Source: Cyclina sinensis (taxonomy: Eukaryota; Mollusca; Bivalvia; Venerida; Veneridae). From it: a stretch of DNA of 64,000 nt. The stretch is from NCBI GenBank assembly GCA_012932295.1, contig JAAONU010000016.1, forward strand, positions 47,151,241-47,215,240. Reading direction: 5' to 3'. The first letter of the stretch is position 1, and each line of letters starts with the position of its first letter. This document shows positions 33,943 to 47,517 of the stretch, in pieces. The notes beneath the pieces were generated by a model that saw only the letters and a list, made by a program, of their open reading frames with translations, had not been told where the DNA came from and searched no databases. A program made the position numbers and the translations under genes.

Positions 33943-36692
33943 CGAGATTCTTCTGGCTTTCCGACCCTAGTGATCCCAACAGCCCCTTGAAAACATACCG
34001 TTTCAAATCCGTTCTTTTCGGTTCAGTATGTTCCCCATTTATTTTGAGTGCCACACTATTAAAACATCTACAAAGAAACCGCGACAAAAGGGTCAGCGAA
34101 AACCTGCAAAACGACTTGTACGTCGATAATTTCTTATCCAGTTTTGTCGGAGAAGCAGATGTGATGAGATTCTTCCAGGAATCACGTGATCTAATGGCAG
34201 ACGCAGGATTTACATTACGAGCATGGACCTCAAATAGTGTTCTACTCAGAGACACGGCAAAGCAGCTCAATATACTCGACCAAGACAAAGTGACCAAAGT
34301 TTTAGGAATGCGCTGGCAGCCGGAAACAGATGTGATGACATACGCAGAAAAACCGATAGAGATCAGTCCGATTTCAACCAAGCGCTTCATCTTACAGAGC
34401 ACTTCCCGAATATACGATCCACTTGGCTTACTTAGTCCAATCACTGTCAGAGCCAAGATACTACTACAAGATATTTGGAAGGGAAAGTTTGACTGGGATT
34501 CTCCGTTGCCGAAATCATTTCAACAGAGATGGATGGACATAGCCACAGATTTGAATATTGCGATGAAAACGCAGCTTCCAAGATATTACTTCACAGAAGC
34601 AGACGACTACAAGTATATAGCAGACGACAAAGTATCTTCTAGTTTACACATATTCGTCGATGCCAGTATTCAATCTTATGGTGCAACAGCTTATATTTGT
34701 CACAGAAATTATTCAACGTTGGTAATGGCGAAGAACAGAGTTGCGCCCGTGAAATCACTTACCTTGCCAAAGCTTGAACTTATGGCAGCCGTCATAGGTG
34801 CTAGATTATCACAACATCTGAAGTCAGCACTGGGAATACACGAGATATACTACTGGTCCGACAGCCAAATTGTATTATATTGGCTACAACACTTGGAAAA
34901 CACCAACAGATTTGCGAGAACCCGTGTAGCAGAAATACGAGATTTAACTGGAAATGGGAGTTGGAAATATTGTCTGACACAAGATAACCCGGCAGATCTA
35001 CAGACCCGTGGAATACAAGTGACGCAGTACCAAGGAAGCAAACTATGGTTCACAGGACCTTCATGGATCACTGAAAAGGACCAATGGCCTACGTGGAATA
35101 TACGAGACGCGAAGGTGTTAGCTACAACAACCGAAAGTTTATCCGGAAGTCGACCAGAGGAAGACATTTCAAGCCGCATTTCCAGGCAGAACGAGTGTGA
35201 GTTTGAAGATGTGATAGACATAACTAGATTTAGCAAACTCAGCAAGTTACTGAGAGTTACAGCTTACGTCATACGATTTTACAACAATTGTAGGGCACAA
35301 CGCCAATCAAGAGTTACCGGCCCAATCACCGTACGTGAACTTAGAAATGCAGAAATGACTTTGATTAAACAGTGTCAGCTTACTTCCTACAGCGAAGAAG
35401 TGTTTAACTTGAAGTATGGTAAATCACGACTACCGTTGGTACGACAGTTACGACTTTACCTTGATACAAATGATTATATCCGATGTGGAGGTCGAATACA
35501 CAACGCACCACTAGATGAGAACACATGATTCCCTATTCTGTTACCAGCAAAACATCCCCTGACCCGACTTATCATACTTGATGCACACGAGAAGCAACTA
35601 CATTCCGGAACAAGTGCAACTGTCTGCCACATACGACAGAAATATTGGATTCCAGCCCTACGTCAATGTGTGAAATCACTACTGAGAAAATGTACGACGT
35701 GCCGTAAAGTTAACTCTAAGCCTTACACAGCCCCAGACCCACCGCCGTTACCAGCCTTCAGAGTTGAAAATTCGCCGCCATTTGCAGTTACAGGAATTGA
35801 TTTCAGTGGAGCACTTTATGTCCGTTCAACTTCCGGCCGAGAGTCTAAGGCATACGTGTGTTTGTTTACTTGTGCAGTTACCAGAGCAGTACATCTGGAA
35901 CTCGTGCGTGACCTAACAGAAGAATCATTCATGCAAGCGTTCCGACGTTTTATCAGCAGACGATCACTCCCCAAGTTAATTATATCTGACAATGCTGCAA
36001 CGTATCATGCAGCATCCCATACACTGAAGACTATGTTCGAATCGCAATCTTTGAAAGACCAGCTCAGCAGTGCAGGAACAGAGTGGCGATTTATCCCGAA
36101 TAGATCTCCGTGGTTTGGTGGATGGTGGGAAAGGATTATTGGACTGGTGAAAACATCACTGAAGAAAATACTTGGCAGATCATATGTTACATTTGAAAGT
36201 CTACAGACGACACTCACAGAAGTTGAAGCCATACTTAACGACCGGCCTCAGACTTACGTTACGTCAGATGCATTAGATCCAGAACCGCTTACCCCATCAC
36301 ATTTACTTCATGGACGGAGGATTACAATGCCATTGGACTATTCAGATATTCATAACGTGATTACCGACCACAACACCCTTACCAAAAGAGTTCGTATCCA
36401 GAGAGAGCTTGTCAACCGATTTTGGGCGAGATGGAAGACCGATTATTTAACATCATTACGTGAACGTCATACAAGAAGTGGTAATAACGATCAGACAATA
36501 AGGGTTGGTGACGTAGTGCAGGTGCATGAAGATGGTCCGCGATTACGGTGGAAATTAGCAGTGGTTGAAGAGCTGATGCCAGGACGAGACGGATTAACCA
36601 GAGCAGCAAAGATTCGTACCGGAAGTGGCTACACGACACGACCTATCGTGAAACTCTACCCATTGGAGATGAATGACAATGAAAGACATTAA
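33912..36692 (+). pseudogene. BEL/Pao pol: rest of RT, RNase H and integrase, with one stop
   Basis: One frame runs to 36692 with a single TGA at 35526-35528. RT: LFGSVCSPFIL, then LYVDNFLSS, where the second Asp of Y-x-D-D is Asn; this form also occurs in some BEL lineages. Then SRIYDPLGLLSPITV (A17 region) and RNase H (IFVDAS, KLELMAAVIGARL, WSDSQIVLYWLQ). Integrase zinc finger: H-x-H around 35590, then CTTC. Integrase core D, D, E: GIDFSG, ISDNAATY and WWERIIG. The C-terminal domain ends RPIVKLYPLEM. The stop separates RNase H from integrase. Confidence 0.88.
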
Positions 36693-37060
36693 TTAGTTTT
36701 ATACAGATGTGATTTAAAGTATGATATTAAAAGTAACCAGAGACTTCTTGTATTATGTGATTTCATAGAAATTCGCGAACAGAGACAGTGCTAAAAATGA
36801 CTTATACATGTAGACTGTGATGAATATTCAAATAATTTAAGTGAGAAATTGACATTGCAGAGACTTACAATGGAAATTAAGTATCTATGCAAGACAGAGT
36901 GAATTGTTAAGCATAAACTGTGAATTAGTGATAATCATATAAACAGACTTTGTTTCATAGCATTCTGGGATAAAGTTTTTAAAACTCATACATAGACTAT
37001 AAACGTGATTTGTGATTAAATACTTATAACAGTAATTTCAGCATTTCACGGCCCCCAGAA

Positions 37061-37244
37061 TGTCGGAAATAGCGCGCATTATATAAACGTAAGGTTTGAC
37101 GCTCTTTGACGCGGGCTATTGCTTGACGTTCTATACGTCACTTCCTGTTTTGCTTGTATATTACTGATGAGTTTTGAATAATAGATCGTATGAACCAGAC
37201 GTGAATTCTTTTTCACTGTTAGAGTATACCCGCAAACCTCCACA
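37061..37244 (+). repeat. Candidate 3' LTR of the BEL element (184 bp)
   Basis: It starts TGTCGGAAAT and ends CCTCCACA (TG...CA), follows the pol 3' region by about 370 bp, and has a TATA-like 'attatataaacg' near its start. There is no second copy in the window to confirm the limits. Confidence 0.5.
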
Positions 37245-37440
37245 GTGGCGGCATAGTCGAGTGGTTAATGCGTCGGACTAGTAGTCAAAGGATTGCTAGC
37301 CACATGGGTTCAAACCCAGTCAGAGGCATGCCATTGTTTCCTTGAGCAAGAAACTTTACACTCGTTGGTTCCAGGATGGATTCGAGAGTGCGTCTATAAG
37401 CTAAAAGCTTCTTACACAATCGAACTAAAATAAATTTGGT
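37245..37440 (+). mobile_element. tRNA-derived SINE directly after the LTR
   Basis: It has 'ggcatagtcgagtggttaat' (box A), 'gggttcaaacccagtc' (box B) and then a 'ttccttgagcaagaaacttt' core of the kind shared among animal SINEs. The cloverleaf is too imperfect for a working tRNA. Confidence 0.75.
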
Positions 37441-37872
37441 ATAAACTAAAAGCTACAGAAGAAGTTTTGACTATTGTGTCTTGTCATGAATATTATGTAT
37501 TGATGTTTTATAGTGATTGGTTTGTACTGATAAAACTTGGGTAAAACATTTACGCATTGATTTTATCAGCAGCTTACATGTTTAAGGGTGTGAAAACAAC
37601 ATTACCAAGTCACTATCAGTTTATATGAACCATGAAATGGATTTTTAAATTGACTTCTAAATTAGAAAGATAATATGAAAGCACAACTGCTGAAGAAAGT
37701 TTAAAAGTTTTATTTTACAGAGATAGATATTTACTACTTCAGAATATAAAGACACATAAAGAGTTCAAAATTTATGAAAATTGTTTCTGTTTACTCTGGA
37801 AAAAAAATTAAATGCTGTAACATTTTTTTTTTTACTTTTCTTTCATACTTTTTATATCCTGTGACATATTTA

Positions 37873-37996
37873 TTGATGATGATGGTGATGATGATGGTGG
37901 TGATAATGTGATGACGATGATAAGATGATGATGATGTGATGATGATGATGATGAGGTGAGGATGATGGTGATGATGATGATGCTGCTGATGATGAA
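37873..37996. repeat. GAT-rich trinucleotide microsatellite
   Basis: Imperfect (GAT)n with GGT interruptions over about 120 bp. Confidence 0.9.
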
Positions 37997-39821
37997 ATGA
38001 AAACTTAAACAATAGTTAAGCAGATAGTAGCATTAGTATTTAAGGAAAGCAAAAGACATCACCTAAGTGCAAAAAGTTTTTCACCAAGAGATATTGATGA
38101 TCAGTAGAATTTTTTCAGTTTTCAGTCTTTCTTTTTTTGTTTAGATGTATTTTGAACCAGCTTCAACCCTTGGAGTATCTCTTGTTCTCAATGACCAGAA
38201 TTTGACAATGTACTTTACAGTAAATGTTGATTATTTTCTTTTTCATATACAGAATTTGGATTATAGCACTTTTAGTGTATATTTCTGTTATATTTTAGGA
38301 AATTGAAGCGTACTATATAATTAAAACCAGAGACTTTAATTACATTACCTTTATTTGATAGATTGTTAATTTATATGCAGCTTTCCTGTGTAATTTCATT
38401 TTATTATTTACTAGATGTACTTTTAAAAAATATACGTGATATGCTTAAAATCGTGAATATTCATTAATATGTAATATGTTTTTTCTGGCCTTTTAACTTT
38501 TTGTAATATTTTTCTTGATCTCAAAATTCTTTTAAAAAGTTCTTTTCTTTTGTATGAATAGAGTAGGTGAGCTATGGAAAATTGTGAGGATGTATTTTGT
38601 TTGTTATTAATTATTGGAACAAATGTAGTGACATAAAATCAATCAATTGAGTAAATAATAGCTTGGCTACTCTTTATTTACAACAAAGAAATTTTAAACA
38701 AAAATCCTCAATACAGTTTTGTTGTAAATGTAAAATATAGGCACATGTCATCAATCGAGCAATTGTAAAGGGTAGTTCAATAGAGCATGATTGGTTATTG
38801 ATAAATTCCAATACAGGTAAGGTTATAGCCCATTGACAGTTTACAACATGCAAAAACATGCATGGACAATTTGCTATGATAGATTTGTTCTGTGTTTGTT
38901 TGTAGTGTACCACACATTAAGTGGAATAATGCTCTCTACACATTTTAATGAGCTGCCATAGTATATTTTGCTAAAACCTGTGAAAATTAATTACACTTCA
39001 CTTAGACATCTGGTTGTAAAACATTTGGGGGAAAAACAGTGGGATAGGTGAAATCTAAAAGTTCATAAAATTTAATATTGGAAATACCTGTTGGACAGAG
39101 TTTATTGATTTTGATATTGAATGGATTGCTCACTGTATATGGCTTGAAGGTAAATATTTTCTAACATAGGTTCTTGTTTATTACCTGTTGCAGTATGTAG
39201 TGATAGAAATGTTTAATTAATTTTTATGTTCTTGTTTTCTTACCATGCTAATAATTTGGTGAAATCTTTACTGTATTAAAGATTAGATGGCATTTAAAGG
39301 AACTCACAATGAAAATGTTTCATCTTTGATATTTATTTTAAAAGTTGTCGAAATATCAAATACAACAATCTGCTAATGAGAAACATTAGATAATGTCACA
39401 CATTTTCTTTCTTTTTATTTTTCCCCAAATCTCTTACAGTCAACCCCATGCCTTCCAAATCACCCTTCTGCATACTTCTGAAATAAATATCATTGCCCCA
39501 TTTCCCCAATCCCATACCATTCTGACTTTTAACAGTTTATTAAATTTATTAAATGTACTTCCAAAGATTAGTTTTTCATTCTTATTGGATATGGTTTCCT
39601 TGCCATACCTTGTCATATTTAACAACCTATGATTATAATCTATCCTATATTTAACCCCTGTCTTCCACTTCTTTTCTTTTACTCTCCCAGCACCTCTCCT
39701 CTTTTTGACCCCTTCTCCAAACCCTTCTTTAGTCTGTCTTCTGTACCCAACTTATTTTCAGTAGTCCACATTTAATGTTACCCTAATATCTCATGTTACT
39801 CAGTTACTCCTCCCACCCCCA

Positions 39822-39824
<3 letters not shown>

Positions 39825-39855
<31 letters not shown>
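39825..39855. repeat. Homopolymer run of 31 C
   Basis: An uninterrupted C tract in a C-rich neighbourhood. Length may be unreliable in assembly. Confidence 0.9.
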
Positions 39856-42194
39856 ACTCCCACCCCCCACAGTCGTTTCCCCCTCCTTTGACCTGACAAA
39901 ATTTATATAAATTGTTTTATTTTGTGAAGTGCGTACTATGTATATATTCACAACATTTTCATTTCATTATTATCATAAACTGATGCTCAGAATTTGAATT
40001 TTCGTCACATTAAGTTTTAGGTTGATCACATTTTTGATAAGGAATGACATTCTCAATGTACAGCAATGTAAACATTGCAGTTAGTGTTTACAGGGGCTTC
40101 ACATGGAATGCAATTTAGTATGAAGTTTAGCATATTTGGTGTATAAAGTGCAAACAATGTTTCTGATCAGGTGTTATCGATACAAGTTTACTGTACAGAA
40201 AAATTGTCCCCTTAAATTAATTGTCCCCTAAATGTACAAGGAAAAAATAAGTTCCCTCAGCTTGGAATAATTTTTAAAGTGTGACTTTCTTTAACAGAAA
40301 ATTATGGTTAAAAACAAATTCCCCTTTAGGGAAAAAGCAGAAATGTAATTTTTCGTACAATTCATGTTAAAAAGAAATTAAATATAGCAATTCTGTTTTC
40401 AGGTTATTTTATCTTGAAAAAAAAATCTCTTTCCAAGGTCAAAAATTTACATATAGTTAGAAATAGTAGTTGACAAGTAATATAATTATACATGTGGTAT
40501 TACGTTTTACTTGAGGCAATATATTTGCACGTAATTACTTTTATTTTATTTTAGTTAAGTTTAAACATTAATTGGTTAACTGTCCATGCTGCAAGACAAT
40601 TTAGTTGTTAATCTTTTATTCCTAATAGTCATAAAGTGTTTTGTATACACATTCTTTCACTTGGTTTCAATGTAGTAAGGTCAATGTTGTAGACCATGAT
40701 TTTGTATTGATAGTTGTTACAAAAGTGAACATTTTGCATGTAACTTAAGAACCAGCCTAAAGTTTGTCTGAAAGGACCAGAAAAGAACACCAGGTTACAT
40801 GATAGTTAGAATATTTTAGTTTATTTGTAAGTTGGGTGTAAGTAGGGTACTAGACAAGGCAAATATTTTGGAATTCATAAGTCAGTTTTTCTCAAATGTG
40901 TGGTAAGATTAGAAATTTCTCCATGAATGTTCAATTTCTTCAGCTGTGAATAACTGATTGGCTGTTTAGTTGAGGTGGTCTTTGTATAAAGAGGATTGTT
41001 ATTTACAGCATTTAACTGTTTTAGATAAGCCCATTAGGAAAATTACTACAAAGAAGTTAAACAGGGCACTGAAGTATTTTGTTTGTGAGATTGTAGCGGT
41101 GAAATGGGTGGGGTAAAAAGGAAATTGACCCGAAAACAAAAGTTGGGCTTAGACAGAGCTTAGATGAGAACACAGATTATAATTTTGCAAAGTTTGCTTG
41201 TTTTACGACTGTTGAATTGATTATAGTACAAAAATCAAGCAGTCACAGATAGAATCTATCCCAGAGACACTAAAGCTGCTTGTGTGACATTTAATTGTTG
41301 TAAAATTCAATGAAGTACATAAATTATCAATAGCCAGGCTTTAATTGATTTTGGCTACCATTATTGTGTGATACAGTGGTACCTGGTCACGTTTAGATTG
41401 AAGACTTGCAAGGTATATATTGATCTAACACCCAACTATTCAAGTTTAGATAATTTCTTAGATTTGGGCTGTGATAAGCATGTTCCTGTTGACTTCTGTA
41501 TGTACGATGGTATTCCAAGGAGTCAAAGTAATTACAGTTCATTAATAAGAATCTTAATTAACTTCATCCATTTCTATGACTGGTTTTGTTTCACATTTTG
41601 AAGATTTCCTTATTACTGTAATAACTTCTCTATTGATGTAATCCGGTGGCCGGTTGCTCAAAACTTTAACAATCTGTTAAACTCACAAATTAAATTTTGA
41701 GTCAGTTTTCTAAGAAATTGACTCACTATTTCAAGAAAGTATCTCCATGCAAAAAGACATAACTGAGAGATTTTTTAAAATAAAAAAGAAATTTGAATAA
41801 GATATTTGAAAAAAAATAGTGTTATTTTGGGTCAAAATTAACTGATTGTCAGTTTAACAGACCGTTAATGTTTTGAGCAACCGGTCCCTGGTCTGTAATT
41901 TTACAGATGGCTGTTACAGTATCCAAGTCTATAAAAGAGAGAGTGAGTCTTTTGAAAACTGATTGAAAATCTTTCTTCACTTATGTTAGAAACAGTTAAG
42001 TTTCAAGGGAAAGAAGTGTAGGGTGGCAAAGATCTTTGATGTAGGGTATAAGTTTCTCAAAACATGGAGGCCATTTGCTCAAATCCCGTCTGTGCATTTT
42101 GACCAAAATTTCCGTCTGGTATATATACTGATCAGAACTCTGGGAAGCAAATCTTTCGAGCTGTAGTTTATTATTAGGTGAAAGAACTTTCTCT

Positions 42195-42445
42195 TACCAT
42201 GCAAGAGCTGAGGATTAGTGGTCAAGTGATAATCAAACTGGACTTGTAATCCAGGGGTTGCAAGTTCGATTCCCAACTTCTCCACAAACAGTGTTAATTG
42301 TCTTTCAGATTAGGCTTTTAAACCAAAGTCACTTATATCGGTGCTGTACATTGAGTCTGTAAAGAACCAGGATTTTTTCTTCAACAAGAATCTGTATGTT
42401 GCACTAACCGATACAATCTAAGATAACATAACCCTTCTGGGGCAT
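42195..42445 (+). mobile_element. tRNA-derived SINE
   Basis: It has 'attagtggtcaagtgataat' (box A), 'caagttcgattcccaac' (box B), then 'tatcggtgctgtacattgag' and 'aaagaaccagg', the tail shared with 59030-59275 and 32578-32785. The anticodon-like loop 'cttgtaat' suggests a Thr-type source. Confidence 0.75.
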
Positions 42446-44372
42446 TGGTCATATTGAAAACTGGTATAGATGAGAAATGAAAAAAAAAATTAGCATGTAT
42501 GTGCTAGTAAATTACATCTTGATGGATTAAAATCCTAGCAATAATCTGATATAATGGGAAAATGAGTATTGTTGTTGTGAAATGTAATAGGAATTTTGAG
42601 ACAAAATAGTTATAGGTAATACATGCTGCAGGTGTTACAGAAATGTTCATAGTCTTTGTGAACTATCTGCAGTCATCTTTATAAATAGAATGAAAAGTAC
42701 AGCTAAATTTCAAGAATACAAGATTGAATCTGTTGGTGCAGGCTGAACCGTTTGGCTTGAAATCAAAATTGTATCATTTTTGTACTTTGAAATGACAGAT
42801 TTGCTGTATGTAAAAATGACAGTTTCATACAGGTTTTTTGCTCTAGCAAAGACCTTGGAAAGTGGTTGAAAACAACCATTTATTGTCTGTATGACAGTAG
42901 TGAATCAAGCTTAAAACCAGTTAACTGACATGTTACAGTGAAGTTGTCAGATTTGTTTATGCATATAAATGTGTCTTGTAAGAAATAATTAGACATTAGA
43001 CCAGGAAGTTTCAGGTAGATCGTAAAATCCTGGCCCCAGTTTCACAAAAATATTGAAGTATTTATTCAACAGAGGTTGCTGTGTAAGGCAGATTAATCCC
43101 TACAGTCACATAGAAGAGTTACAGGACTTCTTTCCTCTCATATACAATAATAAAATTGTACCCTCGTGGACTACAGTATTAAACTTATCAGTAATAATAA
43201 CATTGCTTCAGTTTTAAGCAGAAAGAAGAAAATAAAATTTATTTGAGTAATGGCTTAAGTAAGAAAAGGTATCACTCTAGTAGTTTTGATTTGGACAGAC
43301 TTAAAGAAGTATTTATACCAGATAATTTTAGAAAATCAACTGAGTAAATTACTGACTATCTACTTAAGTATTTTAAAGAAATTCAGACCTGATCTTGCTT
43401 ACTTTTCAGAATGGACTCTTCTACCTGTGAGTGTAGACAAGACTAGTCCATTTGTATTTTAAGGGTACACAGTAAGTTGCAGTGACATGAGCAAAGAACT
43501 TTAAAAGTCATAAGTAAACCATGATAATGTGTCATGGTCTACAGTGGTCAGTAAAGAAGACCACTGTCAGATTGCATCAATGTACTCTCATGCATAGTCT
43601 ACACTGGTTCTTTTTGCCTTGTTAAGTTCTGTATCTTGACCAGCCTTTTAGCTATGTTTGAGTCTTGAAATGTCATTCATTCTATATCAGTTTCAGATGT
43701 TCCTAGTGGGAAAAGCATACTACCTTTTAAAGAGGCATACCATATAATTTTGAGCATTGCTTTATTATCATAAATGTGAATGAATACTGAACAGGTCGTT
43801 AGCAATTGTCAAGGTGTCAGTCAAACATTCTAAGCACAGCAGGTAAATAGAAGGCATTGATATAAGTTTTATATAGAGTTGTTGTGCAATTTTTGGGATA
43901 ATATTGATTTATTACTAATGAGTGATTTAGTGCAAATGAGTGATTTATTACAAAATGAGTGATTTATTACAAATGAGTGATTTATTACAAAATCAGTTAT
44001 TTATTACAAATGAGTGATTTATTACAAATGAGCTGTTTGCAGTCTCATGAAATTTTTTTTAACATTATATGTTTTTCTTTATATTATAAACTTTTTATGA
44101 TCTTACAGAGAATGAGCAAATACATCATGCAATATATCATTGTTTAGTTATAGGGTGTGTATCTTTAAACAAATGACCAAGTTATATAAATGCTAAAAAT
44201 CAAAGTAGGTACAAGAGGTCATATTAAAGAGGAATACCCTAAAACTGTGTGTATTGCATTTTCTAAAATTACATGAAATGTGAATCATGTTGAATGAAAA
44301 TATTACCCTCAAGTCTTCAGTTAAAAATTATAACTACTGTGTAGGTAAACCAATAGCATTATATTAGTCTTT
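42446..44372. other. Noncoding stretch with one short tandem repeat
   Basis: It contains the ~19-bp repeat at 43905-44035. No exon was recognised. Confidence 0.5.
43905..44035. repeat. Tandem repeat of 'atgagtgatttattacaaa' (~19-20 bp, about six copies)
   Basis: Consecutive near-identical copies with one- or two-base differences. Confidence 0.85.
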
Positions 44373-44930
44373 TTATGCCCCCAGAGGGAGCATATTGTTT
44401 TTGGTCTGTCTGCCTGTCTATTTGTTTGTCTGTTTGTTTGTTTGTTTGAAACAAAATTTCAACCTTGACCATAACATGGAAGTCCTTCTAGGTCACAGGG
44501 TCAAACTTCAACCCAATATTAACCTTGGTCATAAAATAAACATGCTTCCAACTTCACATGTGTATGCACCTTCATGAGGACTGCTCACCAGACCCACTTA
44601 CAGGTCACAGGATTAAAGGTGAAGGTCACCATGACCTTCAAATATCAAATTTTAACTGTGGCCATAAACAGAAGTCCTTCCATCCATAGCCTTCAGACTT
44701 CACAATATATGCAACTTGATGCACTCCACCTGCTTACAGTTCACAGTGATCGCAAATGGCAAATATTTACTTTGGCCATATAAGCTTTATCAGGTCAGTC
44801 AATATTACATTTAATGACTGTTCTTAGGTGACCTTGACCTTCAGATGACCTTGACCCCCAAGGTCCACGATCCCCTCATGGGGGGGAGGGCTTGGAGTTC
44901 ATTGGAACGTTGCGCTTGTTATAGAGTGTT
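44373..44930. repeat. Dispersed repeat 'atgcccccagagggagcata'
   Basis: It begins 'atgcccccagagggagcata' followed by a (TCTG/TTTG)n stretch, has internal 'ggtcaccatgaccttca' blocks, and ends around 'cccctcatggggggagggc'. The organisation parallels the larger repeat at 20075-24020. Confidence 0.65.
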
Positions 44931-46856
44931 GTTGTCGTACCATTTTTTATTCCGAACAAACATGTTCTTAGTGCCTAAATGTTTAAGATATATGTTTTTT
45001 ACATAATTTTCTTCTTTTACCTATCAATTATTTTACATTTTACATTGAATGAGTGTAAAATAGATAGGTTATAGATAATTGATTAATTTTAGGATTATGT
45101 CCCTTTAATATTTCAATTTGTTTGTTTTTTTGTTTTTCTTTTGTTTGTTTTTTTTTTTTTTTGGTTTGTTTTTTGTAATTTTAACTACTTTATATTGTTT
45201 AAGAAATGAAAATGTATGCAACAACATACAAGTCTCAAGGTTATATTTTCTTTTATTTACAGAGTTTACTGCAGAACTGTAATATACATCAAAAACTACA
45301 AGAATTTAATCATGTTTATTTTTTAAAGAATACATATGGTTGCTAATTGTCTTGAAAAATATTTGGTCAGATTGTAGCTGAACTCTCGATATTTTAAGTA
45401 CCTAAAGGTCAAGTGTGCCCTTGGATATTTTGAATATTTAAAATGATGTATTTAATGGCCTTATAGATGTGTATATAAGAACAGTTGTAAATAAGTAAAA
45501 CCTGTTTTGCTATTGTCTATTTGATTTATATAATGGTTACCTTAGCCCCTAGCATGTCTCCTTTGAACTATTATTATGAAGTATTGTTGAGAGATCCCTT
45601 CAGGCATGGCTTTTCTAGGGGGATCTTTATTTTTCAATAGTGCTAATTTGTGGCCCACTCTTTTGTGAACATAAGAGCTAGTTAACCCATACCTTAAAAA
45701 GTATCCCACTGTTTCCACACATATATCTTATAGCTTCTTTTGAAATGAACCATCAAATTTAATGATAGCGAAATATAAATGATCGTCTCTGTCGATATAT
45801 AAAACTGTTGTAGGGCACCTGACATATTTAAACTAGGATTACCCTTTTGTGGAAATTTTGTATCGGTGCCAAAATACCACTCATGCTTGAATTAAGAATT
45901 ACACTCAGAATTTAGAATAAGTATTGTGAGACGGTGCTACAAATACATTAACCCTTTAGAGTTTTGTCTACAAATATTCAATGTTTTTACGGATTAAATT
46001 GAAGGGAATTAAGAACATTATAGGAATAGTTAATGAGACAGACACATGTCAGCTAACCTTGTAAATTTTTTTCACTTTAATACACATGGAGTAGACTGGG
46101 ATTATTTATTATGCAATGGTAAATAAATTTTATATTTTGTTTTTGTAATAGTTTAGATGTATTAGTTTCAGAATATAAAATTTAACTGCTGTTTGAAATC
46201 TATTACAGGAAGTGACAAAAAACTGTTATTAGGACTTATTGTTTGAATAAGGACTACAAAAAATTGTGGAAACAAGATCTCATAAAACATAAAATGGTGT
46301 TTATATAATACCCAATGGATTTAGAGAAGTTCTTTTTTCTGTATTTGCCATGTTTCAAACCAATTTCAGGTGTAAAGTCTTCATTTTCCATTCTTACCAC
46401 TGTGCCCTACAAGACAGATAAAATATTTCAGTCATAAAAAAAAAGCTCGATCTTATTTGGAGAACAAACCAAGTTTCAAATGTATCTTTACTAGACTTGC
46501 ATTGTAACACAAAAAACATGTCATGACTGTTTTCAGTGTCAATACATGTATTTTCTATCTGTTCAAACCAGATTTGGTTGTGAAAGGTTGCTACTGTAGC
46601 CTTTTTGAATGCTATCTTACAGTAGGTCTTATCAGGCCGAGATTTCTTTGACATACTATTATAAGGCCATGTACTTGATATTTTCTCTGCTACATTGCCT
46701 GATTTCATCCAGGTACTCAGAAAAGGTTGGTGGAAGCCTTTTGATGAATCTGTATGTGTTATTTGCTTTTGTTTTCTTCAATTTGAAGAACAAAGGAGTT
46801 TCATGCCTGATGTTTCTGAGAGCAGCCTAAGGTTAGGGATCTGGTGTTAGTTGTGC
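44931..46856. other. Noncoding stretch, T-rich tract near 45118-45175
   Basis: A TTTG/T-rich low-complexity run is present. A 104-codon minus-strand ORF at 46394-46708 has no recognisable motif and was not accepted. Confidence 0.5.
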
Positions 46857-46925
46857 TTTCTGTGGTCTAGTGATTAAGGTGTCTGCTTAAGGAGCAGGAG
46901 GTTAGAGGTTTGAGTCCTATTACAG
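46857..46925 (+). mobile_element. tRNA-like SINE head
   Basis: 'ggtctagtgattaaggtg' (box A) and 'gaggtttgagtcctatt' (box B) are spaced as in a tRNA. The arms do not pair well enough for a working tRNA, and the downstream SINE body is not recognised. Confidence 0.5.
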
Positions 46926-47517
46926 GTTTGTTTTGATCAGGGCGGTTGGTTACAAACCTTCCAGCTAGCTAAAGGAATGGTACTGATTGTTTATCTGCCG
47001 GGAGTCTGCAATATAGGACAAGGAATCAGGGGAGTAAATGTGTACATGATTACAGGTGTTTCTTGGCCTTTTTTCAGTTACGATGACATTTTCATTCAAC
47101 ACTTTATTTTTTTTTTATTCACAAAAGATGGTTCTCTTAAAATGCCTTTTAACTTGCACTGGATATTCTCTTTAAAATTGCCTTTAAACTTAATTAATAG
47201 CATTGCTGAAATGGTGTAAGAGGGACAAAAACATTTGCCCTGTAGATAAAAAAGAAATGTTTTCATGCTTTCTGATGGTAGGTGTTTCATTGAAATGGAC
47301 ACCCTGTATATAGCCAAAGGGTTGTTTTCAATATCAACAATGTTTACCTATATAAATACCTTTTCATTACAAATGAAATGAAAACATTTGACTTGAGTGT
47401 TTAATAAATAAACATGTCTTCAAAGAACATTTAATCAATTTAACCACTTCATTTGCACAGATATAGAAACTTAATGATTGAAATATAAAATGTTTCACAG
47501 GTTATTTTCTTTACACT

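Larger units (their letters stand above)
33360..37244 (+). mobile_element. 5'-truncated BEL/Pao LTR retrotransposon
   Basis: The order reverse transcriptase, A17-peptidase-type region, RNase H, integrase zinc finger, integrase core and C-terminal domain is that of BEL/Pao pol. The 5' LTR, gag and protease are absent. A probable 3' LTR lies at 37061-37244. Coding is broken at least twice (see the two pol entries), so this copy cannot move on its own. Confidence 0.88.
37441..42194. other. Long noncoding stretch with simple repeats
   Basis: No exon or RNA gene is supported. It contains a GAT/GGT trinucleotide tract and a 31-base C run, listed separately. Short ORFs are in AT-rich sequence without splice or codon support. 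Confidence 0.5.

Noticed and set aside
33908..34456. 182-codon minus-strand frame
   Set aside because: It is the antisense shadow of the BEL reverse transcriptase.
37245..37335. Functional tRNA gene
   Set aside because: Boxes A and B are present but the arms do not pair properly, and a SINE body follows.
42205..42285. Functional tRNA-Thr
   Set aside because: The acceptor and D arms are mismatched and the SINE tail shared with other copies follows.
46394..46708. 104-codon minus-strand frame
   Set aside because: No recognisable domain, no splice context or codon pattern; chance frame in noncoding DNA.
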